Part shown: positions 1-8,355 of the stretch, piece by piece
How positions within the stretch are numbered: the first letter of the stretch is position 1
Layout: every line of letters begins with the position of its first letter
Assembly: GCF_021172045.1 (NCBI RefSeq)
Contig: NZ_CP087164.1
Location: 4,216,001 to 4,280,000, forward strand
Direction: 5' to 3'
From: Capillimicrobium parvum
GTDB taxonomy: Bacteria > Actinomycetota > Thermoleophilia > Solirubrobacterales > Solirubrobacteraceae
DNA length: 64,000 bases
The notes under the pieces: generated by a model
Told to the model about the DNA's origin: nothing
Seen by the model: the letters and a program-made list of their open reading frames with translations, nothing else
Database searches by the model: none
Program-made: the position numbers and the translations under genes

Positions 1-1044
1 CCGCTCGGGCTGGCCACCGCCGCGGCGGGCGTCGCCGGGCTGCTCGGGAGACGACGGCGTCCGCTGGCCGCGCTCGTCGGCGCCGCCGCCGCGGCGACCG
101 TGTTCGACGACCTCGTCATCTGGCGCCACTGGAGCCGGCGGCTCGTCGGCCGCCGCCGCCGGACGTTCAACGTGGTCGCCGAGGCCGGCGACCGCAGCGC
201 CCGGGAGACGCTCGTCGTCGTCGCCCACCACGACGCGGCCCACGCAGGCGCGATCTTCGACCCCCGCGTCCCCGAGACGATCGACCGCCTCGCGCCCTGG
301 GTCTTCGAGAAGGCGGACACGTCGCCGCCGCTCATGTGGCTGGTGTTCGGCGGCCCCGTCCTCGTGGCCGCCGGTGGGCTGACCGGCTCCGAGCGCGCGC
401 GCCGGGCCGGCACGCTGCTGTCGCTGGCGAGCGCGGCGACCTTCGCCGACATCGGCGCGCGGGCCGTCGTGCCGGGGGCCAACGACAACCTCACCGGCGT
501 CGCCGTCGTGCTCGCCCTGGCCCGCATGCTGCGCCAACGGCCGGTGCCCGGGTTGCGCGTGCTGCTCGTCTCGACGGGCAGCGAGGAGTCCTTCGAGGAG
601 GGCATGCAGGGCTTCGCCGAGCGCTGGTGGCCGCGCCTGCCGCGCGAGACGACCCGGGTCCTCGTCGTCGACACCGTCGGCTCGCCCGAGCTCACGCTGC
701 CCGAGCGCGAGGGCATGCTCATCCCCTACCGCTACGACGAGGCGCTCAAGGACGCGGTCGAGGCAGCGGGGCGCGAGATGGGGGTCGAGGTGCGCCGCGG
801 GCTGAAGTTCTCCTTCGGCAGCGACGCGCTCATCGCGGTGCGCGACGGCTACCGCGCCGCCCTGCTCGGCTCCGTCAACCACCGCAAGGAACCGGCCAAC
901 TACCACTGGCCCAGCGATCACGCCGACAACGTCGTCTACGAGACGGTGGCCGACGCCGCGCGCGTCGTCGCCGCGACCGTCCGCCGGCTCGCTCAGCCGG
1001 CCGGCGGGTCGAGCAGCGCCCGCGCCGCGGCCAGCGCCTCCTGA
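1..1044 (+). CDS. M28-family metallopeptidase, N-terminus cut by window edge
   Basis: The frame is open from base 1, so the start lies upstream; the GTG at 100 is only an internal candidate. About 347 residues are visible. The start has a hydrophobic Ala/Gly-rich stretch, probably a membrane segment. The M28 zinc-peptidase signatures follow in order: a VAHHDAAH metal motif, ANDNLTG, a STGSEES segment with the catalytic and metal glutamates, a DTVG aspartate and a late NYHWPSDHAD histidine. These predict an aminopeptidase- or carboxypeptidase-type exopeptidase; the substrate cannot be told. The 3' end overlaps the end of the convergent tRNA nucleotidyltransferase gene by 52 bp. Confidence 0.8.
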   Translation, partial: PLGLATAAAGVAGLLGRRRRPLAALVGAAAAATVFDDLVIWRHWSRRLVGRRRRTFNVVAEAGDRSARETLVVVAHHDAAHAGAIFDPRVPETIDRLAPWVFEKADTSPPLMWLVFGGPVLVAAGGLTGSERARRAGTLLSLASAATFADIGARAVVPGANDNLTGVAVVLALARMLRQRPVPGLRVLLVSTGSEESFEEGMQGFAERWWPRLPRETTRVLVVDTVGSPELTLPEREGMLIPYRYDEALKDAVEAAGREMGVEVRRGLKFSFGSDALIAVRDGYRAALLGSVNHRKEPANYHWPSDHADNVVYETVADAARVVAATVRRLAQPAGGSSSARAAASAS

Positions 1045-2426
1045 CGGTCGCGGATCTCGCCCGCGAACCGCGCCTCGGCCAGCTCGGCGAGCAGGCGCCC
1101 GAGCTCGGGGCCGGGGTCGATGCCCAGCTCGCGCGCGAGCTCGTCGCCGCGCAGCAGCGGCGCGGGCCGCGTCTCGCCCGCTCGCCAGCGCAGCGCCTCG
1201 CCGACCACCTCCCGCGCGAGCACCATGTGCCGGGCGATCGACTCGTCGGCCTTGTGGCCGCGCGTGGCGAGCCGGTCGGCGACCGACAGCAGCGTGACGT
1301 CGACCTCGACCGGCTCCGTGGTCGTGAGGTACCGGTACAGCGCCCGGCGCGGCAGGATGCCGTCGGCGTCGCGGTCGTGGAGGAGGAAGCCGAGGCGCAG
1401 GTGGTGGCGGGTGAGCGCGCCGACGTGCCCGCGCAGCCGCTCGCTCGCCTTCAGCCGGGTGAGGATGGACCGTACGAGCCGCTCGCCCTCGACGTCGTGG
1501 CGCGGGAATCCGAGCGTCTCCCCGTGCTCGCCGACCGCCCGCGTCTGCGGCTTGGCCGAGTCGTGCAGGAGGGCGCCGAGGCGCAGGCCGTCGCGGCGCG
1601 TGAGCCCGTCGGCGAGCGGCTCGGCCAGCAGCGCCCGGATGGCGTCGGCGTGCTCGAGGCCGAGCGCCGCACCGGGATCCGCCTCCAGCGCCAGCGCCGA
1701 GTCGAGCACCTCGAGCGTGTGGTCGAGGACGTCGGCGTGGTGGTAGCGGTTCTGCTCGACGCCGCGCAGGGCGCTGAGCTCGGGCAGGACGTGCGCCATC
1801 ACGTCGAGCTCGTCCATGAGCGCCAGGCCGGCGCGGATGCGCGGTGCGGCGATGACGCGCTTGAGCTCGGCGAAGATGCGCTCGCCGGCGATGCGGTCGA
1901 GCTCGGGCGCGTGCGCGCGGGCCAGCTGCGCGGTGTGCGGGTCGACGGCGAGCTCGAGCTCGCAGGCGAAGCGGGCGACCCGCAGGGTGCGCAGCGGGTC
2001 CTCGGCGAACGAGCGGTCCGAGACGGCGCGCGCGATCCGGGCCTCGAGGTCTGCGCGCCCGCCCGTGGGGTCCACGAGGCCGCCGCCGCCCTCCCCCACC
2101 GGCTCGGCCATCGCGTTGACCGTCAGGTCGCGCAGCGCGAGGTCGGCCTCGATGCCGCCGCCGCGCAGCGGCGTGACGTCGACCTGCCACGCGTGGCCGG
2201 GCCCCACGACCCGCCACGTCTCGAAGGCGTCGGAGAGCGCGAACCGTGCGGTGCCCCGCCCGGACGCGCGGGCGACGGCCAGCGCGGCGGCGGCGGGATC
2301 GCCGTCGACCACGACGTCGACGTCGAGGACCGCGTGCCCGAGCAGCGCGTCGCGCACGGCGCCGCCGACCACCCAGGCCCGTTCGCCGTCCAGCGCGGCA
2401 TCGACCACCCGCCGCGGCTCGATCAT
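993..2426 (-). CDS. CCA tRNA nucleotidyltransferase / poly(A) polymerase family with HD domain
   Basis: The 477-residue protein opens with the nucleotidyltransferase head: VVGGAVRDALLG, then a DVDVVVDGD pair of metal aspartates, then RDLTVNAMA. An RNA-binding region follows, then an HD domain (LLHDSAKP). This family adds or repairs the CCA end of tRNAs; the HD domain is common in bacterial members. The ATG at 2426 overlaps the alr stop as ATGA, so the two are translationally coupled. No other copy is visible here, so assignment as the CCA enzyme rather than a poly(A) polymerase is by family only. Confidence 0.88.
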   Translation of the reverse strand: MIEPRRVVDAALDGERAWVVGGAVRDALLGHAVLDVDVVVDGDPAAAALAVARASGRGTARFALSDAFETWRVVGPGHAWQVDVTPLRGGGIEADLALRDLTVNAMAEPVGEGGGGLVDPTGGRADLEARIARAVSDRSFAEDPLRTLRVARFACELELAVDPHTAQLARAHAPELDRIAGERIFAELKRVIAAPRIRAGLALMDELDVMAHVLPELSALRGVEQNRYHHADVLDHTLEVLDSALALEADPGAALGLEHADAIRALLAEPLADGLTRRDGLRLGALLHDSAKPQTRAVGEHGETLGFPRHDVEGERLVRSILTRLKASERLRGHVGALTRHHLRLGFLLHDRDADGILPRRALYRYLTTTEPVEVDVTLLSVADRLATRGHKADESIARHMVLAREVVGEALRWRAGETRPAPLLRGDELARELGIDPGPELGRLLAELAEARFAGEIRDRQEALAAARALLDPPAG

Positions 2427-3514
2427 GCCTCCCCGGGCGGCTCGCCGTCGCGGTGGTGGACCCGCGGCACGCGCGCGGTGAGTCCGGTCGTCACCTCGTA
2501 GTTGATCGTCCCGATCCGGCGGGCGACCTCCTCGGCGCGCAGCGCGCCGCCGATCAGGACGACCTCGTCGCCGCGGCGCACGTCGGGGCGCGGGCCGACG
2601 TCGACCGTGAGGTTGTCCATCGACACCGTCCCCGCGAGCGGGAAGCGGCGGCCGCGGATGAGCACGTCGCCGTTGTTCGTCAGCGCCCGCCGCCAGCCGT
2701 CGCCGTAGCCGATCGGCACGGTGGCGACGCACGTGCGCTGGGAGGCGATGAAGCGCCGGCCGTAGCCCGCGCTCTCGCCCGGCTCGCAGGCCTTGAGCTC
2801 GGCGACGTAGGAGCGCAGCTCGAGCGCGGGGCGCAGGCCATGGGCGGCCGGGTCCACACCGAACGGGTCGAGCCCGTAGATCGCCACGCCGCAGCGCACC
2901 ATGTCGAAGTGGGCGGCCGGGTCGCGCAGCGTCGCCGCGCTGTTGGCCGCGTGCAGCTTCAGCCCGGGGCGCCGCTCCCGGTGCGGGAGCGCCCAGGCGC
3001 GAAAGCGCCCGAGCTGCTCGTCGAAGAACCGGTCGTCGCGCTCGTCGGCCGTCGCGAAGTGCGTCCACAGGCCCGCGAGGCCGTCGCCCGCGGCCGTGAC
3101 GGTCGCGTCGGCCACGTCGGGGTCGCGCGTGCCCAGGCGCCCCATGCCGGTGTCCAGCTTGACGTGGATCGGCGCGCGGCCGGCGACGGACTCCACGAAG
3201 CGCGGATGCCATGCGGCCACGTCGGCGCGCGCGCCGATCGCGCGCTCGAGCTCCGTGGCGCACAGCGCGCCCATGACGAGGATGCGGGTGTCAAGCCCGG
3301 CGCCGCGCAGATCCTCGGCCTCGGCGGCCGTCGCGACCGCCAGCCAGCTCGCGCCGCCGGCGAGCGCCGCCCGGGCCGCGGGGACCGCGCCGTGGCCGTA
3401 GCCGTCGGCCTTGACGACCGCGCACAGCGCCGCGTCGCCCGTCAGGCGCCCGCGCAGCCCGGCCACGTTGGCCTCGATGGCGGCGAGGTCCACGCGGGCC
3501 TGAGCCCGGGGCAC
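2423..3514 (-). CDS. alr: alanine racemase
   Basis: Pyridoxal-phosphate enzyme that interconverts L- and D-alanine for peptidoglycan. The 363 residues match family length. Lys35 in VVKADGYGHG is the PLP Schiff-base lysine; the C-terminal beta domain carries AGYGRRF and PIGYGDGWRR, which hold the catalytic tyrosine region, and VSMDNLTVDVG. The start is GTG at 3514, two bases after the stop of the CBS gene, and the gene overlaps the following nucleotidyltransferase by 4 bp, so the three form an operon. Confidence 0.93.
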   Translation of the reverse strand: MPRAQARVDLAAIEANVAGLRGRLTGDAALCAVVKADGYGHGAVPAARAALAGGASWLAVATAAEAEDLRGAGLDTRILVMGALCATELERAIGARADVAAWHPRFVESVAGRAPIHVKLDTGMGRLGTRDPDVADATVTAAGDGLAGLWTHFATADERDDRFFDEQLGRFRAWALPHRERRPGLKLHAANSAATLRDPAAHFDMVRCGVAIYGLDPFGVDPAAHGLRPALELRSYVAELKACEPGESAGYGRRFIASQRTCVATVPIGYGDGWRRALTNNGDVLIRGRRFPLAGTVSMDNLTVDVGPRPDVRRGDEVVLIGGALRAEEVARRIGTINYEVTTGLTARVPRVHHRDGEPPGEA

Positions 3515-3515
3515 G

Positions 3516-3977
3516 TCAGTCTCCGCCGTGCAGCGCCTCGAGCACGTCCAGACGCGTGACGACGCCGACGAGGCGCCCGTGGTCGGACACCGGCAGCCGG
3601 TTGTGGCGGTGCTTGGCGATGAGCTTCGCCGCCTCCTCGACGTCGGCGTCGGCGTCGACCGTGATCGGGTCCGCCGTCATCATGTCCGCCACCGTCGAAG
3701 CGAGCGCCTTGCGCAGGCGGTCCTCGAAGCGGTGCAGCGGCTCCAGGTACACGATTCCGCCGAACAGCTGGATGTAGTGCGGGAGGTGCAGGTCGCCCTC
3801 CTCCTCGTCGGCGATCACCAGGTCGCTCTCGGTGACGATGCCGATGCAGCGCCCGCCGCCGTTGACGACCGGCACGCCGGGGAGGTCGTGGTCGCGCAGG
3901 AGGCGGATCGCGTCCTCGACGGGCTGGTCGGGCTCGACGGTGGGAACGTCAGGCTCCATGATCTCGCGCACCTTCAT
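3516..3977 (-). CDS. CBS-domain pair protein
   Basis: A 153-residue protein made almost only of two CBS motifs: residues about 1-60 (MKVREIMEPDVPTV ... GIVTESDL) and about 90-150 (VADMMTADPITV ... LVGVVTRLDVL). Paired CBS modules usually bind adenosyl nucleotides and regulate a partner; no effector domain is present. The linker (DLHLPHYIQLFGGIVYLEPL) resembles that of stand-alone Bateman proteins. It sits directly upstream of alr. Its ATG overlaps, on the opposite strand, the ATG of the DUF1275 remnant (shared bases 3976-3977). Confidence 0.85.
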   Translation of the reverse strand: MKVREIMEPDVPTVEPDQPVEDAIRLLRDHDLPGVPVVNGGGRCIGIVTESDLVIADEEEGDLHLPHYIQLFGGIVYLEPLHRFEDRLRKALASTVADMMTADPITVDADADVEEAAKLIAKHRHNRLPVSDHGRLVGVVTRLDVLEALHGGD

Positions 3978-4338
3978 GGGCCGGGAAGCCTACATCCACT
4001 GGCGTCTCGTGGCCCTCGCCGCGGCCGCCGGCTGCGTCGACGCGGCCACGTTCCTCGGCCTCGACGGGGTGTTCGTCGCCAACCAGACCGGCAACACGGT
4101 GCTGCTCGGCATCGCGGTCAGCCAGGGCGAATGGGACCAGGTGGCGCGGGCGGGCCTGGCCGTCGCGGCGTTCTGCGTCGGAGTGGCGATCGCCGCGGCG
4201 GCGCTGCGCGGGGCCGCGGCGGGCTGGCCGCGGCGGCTGACGGCGATCGTGGCCGCGCAGGCGGTCGTCCTGGGCGCGCCGACGCTCGTGCTCGAGCGGG
4301 CCGGGGGCGCGCGGCCGGCCGTCGCGTCGCGGCGGTGA
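3976..4338 (+). pseudogene. truncated DUF1275 (YoaK-like) membrane protein gene
   Basis: The 120-residue product begins MGREAYIHWRLVALAAAAGCVDAATFLGL and contains the DUF1275 signature GVFVANQTGNTVLLG. DUF1275 proteins normally have about 220 residues and six membrane helices; here the sequence stops after about half of that, and only 18 bases separate the stop codon from the convergent nnr stop. No continuation exists in another frame. It is the only plus-strand gene inside a long minus-strand gene series, and its start overlaps the CBS start with no room for a ribosome site. I read it as a decayed remnant; a functional half-size protein is less likely. Confidence 0.6.
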
Positions 4339-4356
4339 CGACGGCGGCGATCGCGC

Positions 4357-5925
4357 TCAGCGCGGTCGCTGCGCCATCGCCGCGGGCAGCGCGGCGATCA
4401 CGTCCGAGGCGATGACGCCCTCGGCGGCGCCCACGGCGTGCGCCGCCTCGATCCCCGCCCGCCGGTGCAGCTCGACCGCGGCCGCCGCGGCGTGGAACGG
4501 CTCGAGCTCCTTGGCCAGCATCGCCGCCACGACGCCCGACAGCACGTCGCCGGTGCCCGCGGTGGCCAGCGCCCCGGCCCCGCCGCGGCTGACCGCCACG
4601 CGCCCGTCGGGCGCCGCGACGAGGGTGTCGTCGCCCTTGAGCACCACCACGGCGCCCGAGCGGCGGGCCGCCTCGTGGACGTGATGCAGGCGCCGCTCGT
4701 CGAGGGCGTGCGAGTCGATCTCGAGCAGCCGGCCGAGCTCGCCCGCATGCGGCGTGATGACGGTCGCCGCCTCGCGCGCGGCGAGCGTCTCGAGGCGCCC
4801 GGCGTGCGCGTTCAGGCCGTCCGCGTCGAGCACGAGGGGAACCGGTGCCCGCGCGACGAGGTCGCGGGCCAGCGCCGCGCTGGGCTCGGCGCGGCCGAAG
4901 CCCGGCCCGACGATCAGCGCACCGCCGCGGCGGTGGGCCTCGTCGAGGACCGTGTCGGCGCCCTCCGGGGTCAGCGCGCCGCCCTCGTCGGGCAGCGGCA
5001 GCGACATCACCTCGAGCAGGCGGATCTCGAAGACGAGGTTCAGCGACGCGGGGATGCAGGCGGTCACGTAGCCGGCGCCGGCGCGCATCGCCGCCTCGGC
5101 GGCCATGGACGGCGCGCCGGTCAGACCGGTCGCGCCGCCGCAGACGAGCACGTGGCCAGAGCTGAACTTCGTCGAGCCGGCGGCCCGGCGCGGGACGGTG
5201 GCGGTGGCGCGCTCTTCGATGAGCCCGATCGCCGGCGTTCCCGGGGCGCCCTCCGGGATGCCGATCTCGATCACCTGGACGGCCCCCGCGTACGCCTTGC
5301 CGGGGGCGACCCACAGCCCGGGCTTGGCGGCGTGGAACGTGGCGGTCGCGACGGCGCGGACGGCGGGGCCGGCGACCTCGCCGGTCGAGGCGTCGACCCC
5401 GCTGGGCACGTCGGCGGCGACGACGGGCAGCGCGTCGGCCGCGGCCAGGGCGCGCACCGCCTCCCCGACCGCGCCGCGCACCTCGCCGGCGAACCCCGTC
5501 CCGAGCAGCGCGTCGATGGCCAGCGCGGCGCCGTCGAGCGCCTCGGGCGCGAACTGCTGCACCGGGAACGTGAGCCGCCGCAGGTTCTCGGCGGCGTCGC
5601 CGGAGACCTTCGCGGGGTCGCCGGCCAGCAGCACGCGCACGTCGCGGCCGGCCTCGTGCAGGACACGCGCGGCGACGAACCCGTCGCCGCCGTTGTTGCC
5701 CGCCCCGCAGACGGCCACGACCGGCCCCTCTCCCACCAGGTCCGCCGCCACGCGGGCGAGCCCGGCGCCGGCGCGCTCCATGAGGTCGAGCGACGGTACG
5801 CGGCGCTCGTCGATCGCCCACCGGTCGATCGCGCGCATCTGCTCGGCGCCGTACAGGGGCTCGAGCCAGTCGGGCAGGGGCTCCGGCCCGCCCGGCCGGC
5901 CGGGGTCGTCGCAGAGGCGGCTCAT
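4357..5925 (-). CDS. nnr: bifunctional NAD(P)HX epimerase / dehydratase
   Basis: Repairs hydrated NADH and NADPH. The 522 residues combine an N-terminal YjeF_N epimerase (about 28-230; VCGAGNNGGDGFVAAR, later DVPSGVDASTG) with a C-terminal ADP-dependent dehydratase of the ribokinase-like fold (about 235-515; GHVLVCGGATGLTGAP, VLDADGLNA, VITPHAGELGRLL, ATAGTGDVLSG). Fusion length matches E. coli Nnr. The ATG at 5925 overlaps the acpS stop in an ATGA junction. Next to acpS and glmS on the same strand, a common neighbourhood in actinobacteria. Confidence 0.93.
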   Translation of the reverse strand: MSRLCDDPGRPGGPEPLPDWLEPLYGAEQMRAIDRWAIDERRVPSLDLMERAGAGLARVAADLVGEGPVVAVCGAGNNGGDGFVAARVLHEAGRDVRVLLAGDPAKVSGDAAENLRRLTFPVQQFAPEALDGAALAIDALLGTGFAGEVRGAVGEAVRALAAADALPVVAADVPSGVDASTGEVAGPAVRAVATATFHAAKPGLWVAPGKAYAGAVQVIEIGIPEGAPGTPAIGLIEERATATVPRRAAGSTKFSSGHVLVCGGATGLTGAPSMAAEAAMRAGAGYVTACIPASLNLVFEIRLLEVMSLPLPDEGGALTPEGADTVLDEAHRRGGALIVGPGFGRAEPSAALARDLVARAPVPLVLDADGLNAHAGRLETLAAREAATVITPHAGELGRLLEIDSHALDERRLHHVHEAARRSGAVVVLKGDDTLVAAPDGRVAVSRGGAGALATAGTGDVLSGVVAAMLAKELEPFHAAAAAVELHRRAGIEAAHAVGAAEGVIASDVIAALPAAMAQRPR

Positions 5926-6263
5926 CGCACCAGCGCGACCGCGCCCGCCATGCCGCGCGAGTGGGTGAGCGAGACGTCGACGTCGGCGCCGAGGCCGGCG
6001 AGCCCGCCGCGCAGGACGACCCGCGCGCCGTCGGGGCCGCCGACGACCTCGATGTCCTGCCAGCTCCAGGCCTGCAGGCGCAGGGCCTTGGCCACCGCCT
6101 CCTTGGCGCAGAAGCGGGCGGCGAGATGCTGCGCGGGCCGGGCCTTGGAGGCCGCGTAGGCGCGCTCGGCGTCCGTGAACAGCCGCTGCGCCAGCCGCGG
6201 GCGCCGCTCGAGGGCGCGCTCCAGGCGGTCGATCTCGAGCAGGTCCAGGCCGATGGCGCTCAA
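5922..6263 (-). CDS. acpS: holo-[acyl-carrier-protein] synthase
   Basis: Transfers phosphopantetheine from CoA to acyl carrier protein. The 113 residues carry the AcpS signatures: GLDLLEIDRLE near the N-terminus with the metal aspartate, and RFCAKEAVAKAL around residue 50 with the metal glutamate and conserved lysine, then VSLTHSRGMAGAVAL. The start is TTG at 6263, chosen because it gives the family N-terminus and lies three bases after the glmS stop. The gene overlaps nnr by 4 bp. Confidence 0.9.
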   Translation of the reverse strand: MSAIGLDLLEIDRLERALERRPRLAQRLFTDAERAYAASKARPAQHLAARFCAKEAVAKALRLQAWSWQDIEVVGGPDGARVVLRGGLAGLGADVDVSLTHSRGMAGAVALVR

Positions 6264-6266
6264 GCT

Positions 6267-8120
6267 CTACTCGACGGTGACGGTCTTGGCCAGGTTGCGC
6301 GGCTGGTCGACGTTGAGCCCGCGGCGGCGCGCGATGCCGTAGGCCAGCAGCTGCAGCGGGAGGACGGCGAGGATCGGCTGGAGCATCCAGTCGGTGCGCG
6401 GGACCGGCAGGATCGCCTCGGCGTGGTGGGCGATCTGGTCGTTGCCCTCGGTGGTGATCGCGATCACGTGAGCGCCGCGCGCGCGGACCTCCTGCATGTT
6501 GGACACGACCTTGTCGAGCACCGGCGAGTCGGTCGCCACGCAGATCACGGGCGTCATCTCGTCCAGCAGCGCGATCGGCCCGTGCTTCATCTCGCCGGCC
6601 GCGTACGCGTCGGTCGAGATGTAGGAGATCTCCTTGAGCTTCAGCGCGCCCTCGAGGGCGACCGGCAGCCCGACGTGGCGGCCGAGGTAGAGGAAGAAGT
6701 CGCCCTGCCACCAGCGCTCGGCGAGCGTGTCGACCGCGGGGCCGAGGCGCTCCAACGCCTCGGCGACGGCGCTCGGCAGGCGGCGGATGCCGGCCACGAG
6801 CTCAGCGATGCGCTCGGCCGGCAGGCAGCCGCGCAGCTCGGCCAGGCGCAGCGCGAGCAGCTGCATGACCGCGACCTGGCAGGTGAACGTCTTCGTCGCC
6901 GCGACGCCGATCTCGAGGCCGGCGCGGGTGAACAGGACGCCGTCGGCGTCGCGCGTGGCCTGCGAGCCCATCACGTTCGTCACCGCCAGGACCGTGGCTC
7001 CGCGCTCGCGGGCCAGGCGCATCGCGGCCAGGGTGTCCGCCGTCTCGCCCGACTGGGTGATGCCGATCACGAGGTCGCCGGGGCCGACCACCGGGTCGCG
7101 GTAGCGGTACTCGGAGGCGATGTCGATCTCGACCGGCAGCCGCGCCCACGTCTCGATCGCATAGCGCCCGATCAACCCGGCGTGGTAGCTCGTGCCGCAG
7201 GCGACGATGACGATCCGCCGCGCCCGGCTGAGGATGGCCTCGTCGAGAGCGCCCTCCTCGTCGAGGTCGACCCCGTCGCCGCGCGCCACGCGGTCGAAGA
7301 TCGTGTCGGCCAGCGCGTCGGCCTGCTCGTACATCTCCTTGAGCATGAACGTCTCGTAGCCGCCCTTCTCGGCGGTCTCCTCGTCCCAGTCGATCTCGAC
7401 GACGTCGCGTTCGATCGGGGTGCCGTCGGGGCGCAGGAGGTCGACGCCGCCGCGGCGCAGCACCACGAGCTCGTCGTTCTCGACGACCTGGACGTGGCGC
7501 GTGTGCGCGAGGAAGGCGGGCACGGCGGAGGCGACGAACTGCTCGCCGTCGCCCCGGCCGACGATCAGCGGGCACTCCTTGCGCACGCCGACGAGCGTCT
7601 CGGGGTCGTCCAGCGACATGGCGACGAACGCGAAGTGGCCCTCGAGCTCGGCGTAGGCGGCGCGCACTGCCTCCACGAGGTCGCCGGCGAAGTGGGTGGC
7701 GACGACGTGGGCGATCACCTCCGCGTCGGTCTCCGAGGTGAAGACCGCGCCGTTGGCGGCCAGGCGCTCCTTGAGCGCCATGTAGTTCTCCACGATGCCA
7801 TTGACGACGACGTGGATGCGGTCGGCGGTGTCGAAGTGCGGATGCGCGTTCGCCTCGGAGACGCGGCCGTGCGTGGCCCAGCGGGTGTGGCCGATGCCGG
7901 TCGTGGCCGGGCGCGTGGCGAGCGCGACGCCGCCGTCGCCGCCGTCGATGGCCTGCTCGAGCGCGTCGAGGTTGCCGACCGCCCGCACGGAGTCGATCTC
8001 GTCGCCGGCGATGACCGAGATCCCGGCCGAGTCATAGCCGCGATATTCGAGCTTGCGCAGCCCCTGCAGGAGGAGCTCCTGGACGGGACGCCGCCCGACA
8101 TACCCCACGATCCCGCACAC
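6267..8120 (-). CDS. glmS: glutamine-fructose-6-phosphate aminotransferase (isomerizing)
   Basis: Makes glucosamine-6-phosphate, the first step to UDP-GlcNAc. The 617 residues have an N-terminal glutamine amidotransferase with the nucleophile Cys2 (fMet-Cys-Gly-Ile-Val-Gly) and two SIS sugar-isomerase domains (CGTSYHAG; TQSGETADT; KLKEISYISTDAYAAGEMKHG), ending in NLAKTVTVE as in other GlmS proteins. The GTG at 8120 is fixed by Cys2 and has AAAGGA about nine bases upstream. No glmS ribozyme is visible in the leader. glmM lies just upstream, so two steps of the same pathway are adjacent. Confidence 0.95.
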   Translation of the reverse strand: MCGIVGYVGRRPVQELLLQGLRKLEYRGYDSAGISVIAGDEIDSVRAVGNLDALEQAIDGGDGGVALATRPATTGIGHTRWATHGRVSEANAHPHFDTADRIHVVVNGIVENYMALKERLAANGAVFTSETDAEVIAHVVATHFAGDLVEAVRAAYAELEGHFAFVAMSLDDPETLVGVRKECPLIVGRGDGEQFVASAVPAFLAHTRHVQVVENDELVVLRRGGVDLLRPDGTPIERDVVEIDWDEETAEKGGYETFMLKEMYEQADALADTIFDRVARGDGVDLDEEGALDEAILSRARRIVIVACGTSYHAGLIGRYAIETWARLPVEIDIASEYRYRDPVVGPGDLVIGITQSGETADTLAAMRLARERGATVLAVTNVMGSQATRDADGVLFTRAGLEIGVAATKTFTCQVAVMQLLALRLAELRGCLPAERIAELVAGIRRLPSAVAEALERLGPAVDTLAERWWQGDFFLYLGRHVGLPVALEGALKLKEISYISTDAYAAGEMKHGPIALLDEMTPVICVATDSPVLDKVVSNMQEVRARGAHVIAITTEGNDQIAHHAEAILPVPRTDWMLQPILAVLPLQLLAYGIARRRGLNVDQPRNLAKTVTVE

Positions 8121-8215
8121 AGGCCGCGATCCTTTCGACGACAACCACGCGGGACCGCGTGATGCGGCCCCGGAAACGGGTCTCAACGGTAGCAACCGCC
8201 CCCGCGCCCTCAAAC

Positions 8216-8299
8216 TCGCGCGGACGGTCGCCGAACGTCGAGTTTCGCGCGGACGGTCGCCGAGGTCGAGTCGCGCGGACGGTCGCCGAGCGTCGAGTT
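8216..8299. repeat. three tandem copies of a 26-29 bp unit between glmM and glmS
   Basis: Units lie at 8216-8244, 8245-8270 and 8271-8299. Each starts TCGCGCGGACGGTCGCCGA and ends CGTCGAG(TT). The middle copy is three bases shorter. A small perfect inverted repeat (TCAGCC-TGG-GGCTGA, 8302-8316) follows. The array is in the 235-bp gap between the glmM stop and glmS start, with no open frame supported. It may be a regulatory or transcript-processing element, or a minisatellite-like expansion. Confidence 0.8.
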
Positions 8300-8355
8300 G
8301 TTCAGCCTGGGGCTGAGAAGGTCGACGCTCGGTGCCCGGCTCGCGGGCCGCGGCG

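Noticed and set aside
336-2501. long open frames antisense to the peptidase, cca and most other genes
   Set aside because: High GC leaves stop codons rare in all frames; these translations are Arg/Pro/Ala-rich with no domains and lie opposite to clear genes.
8216-8299. CRISPR array
   Set aside because: Only three units, directly adjacent with no spacers.
6267-8355. glmS ribozyme in the glmS leader
   Set aside because: The leader has no recognisable ribozyme core, and this element is known mainly from Firmicutes.
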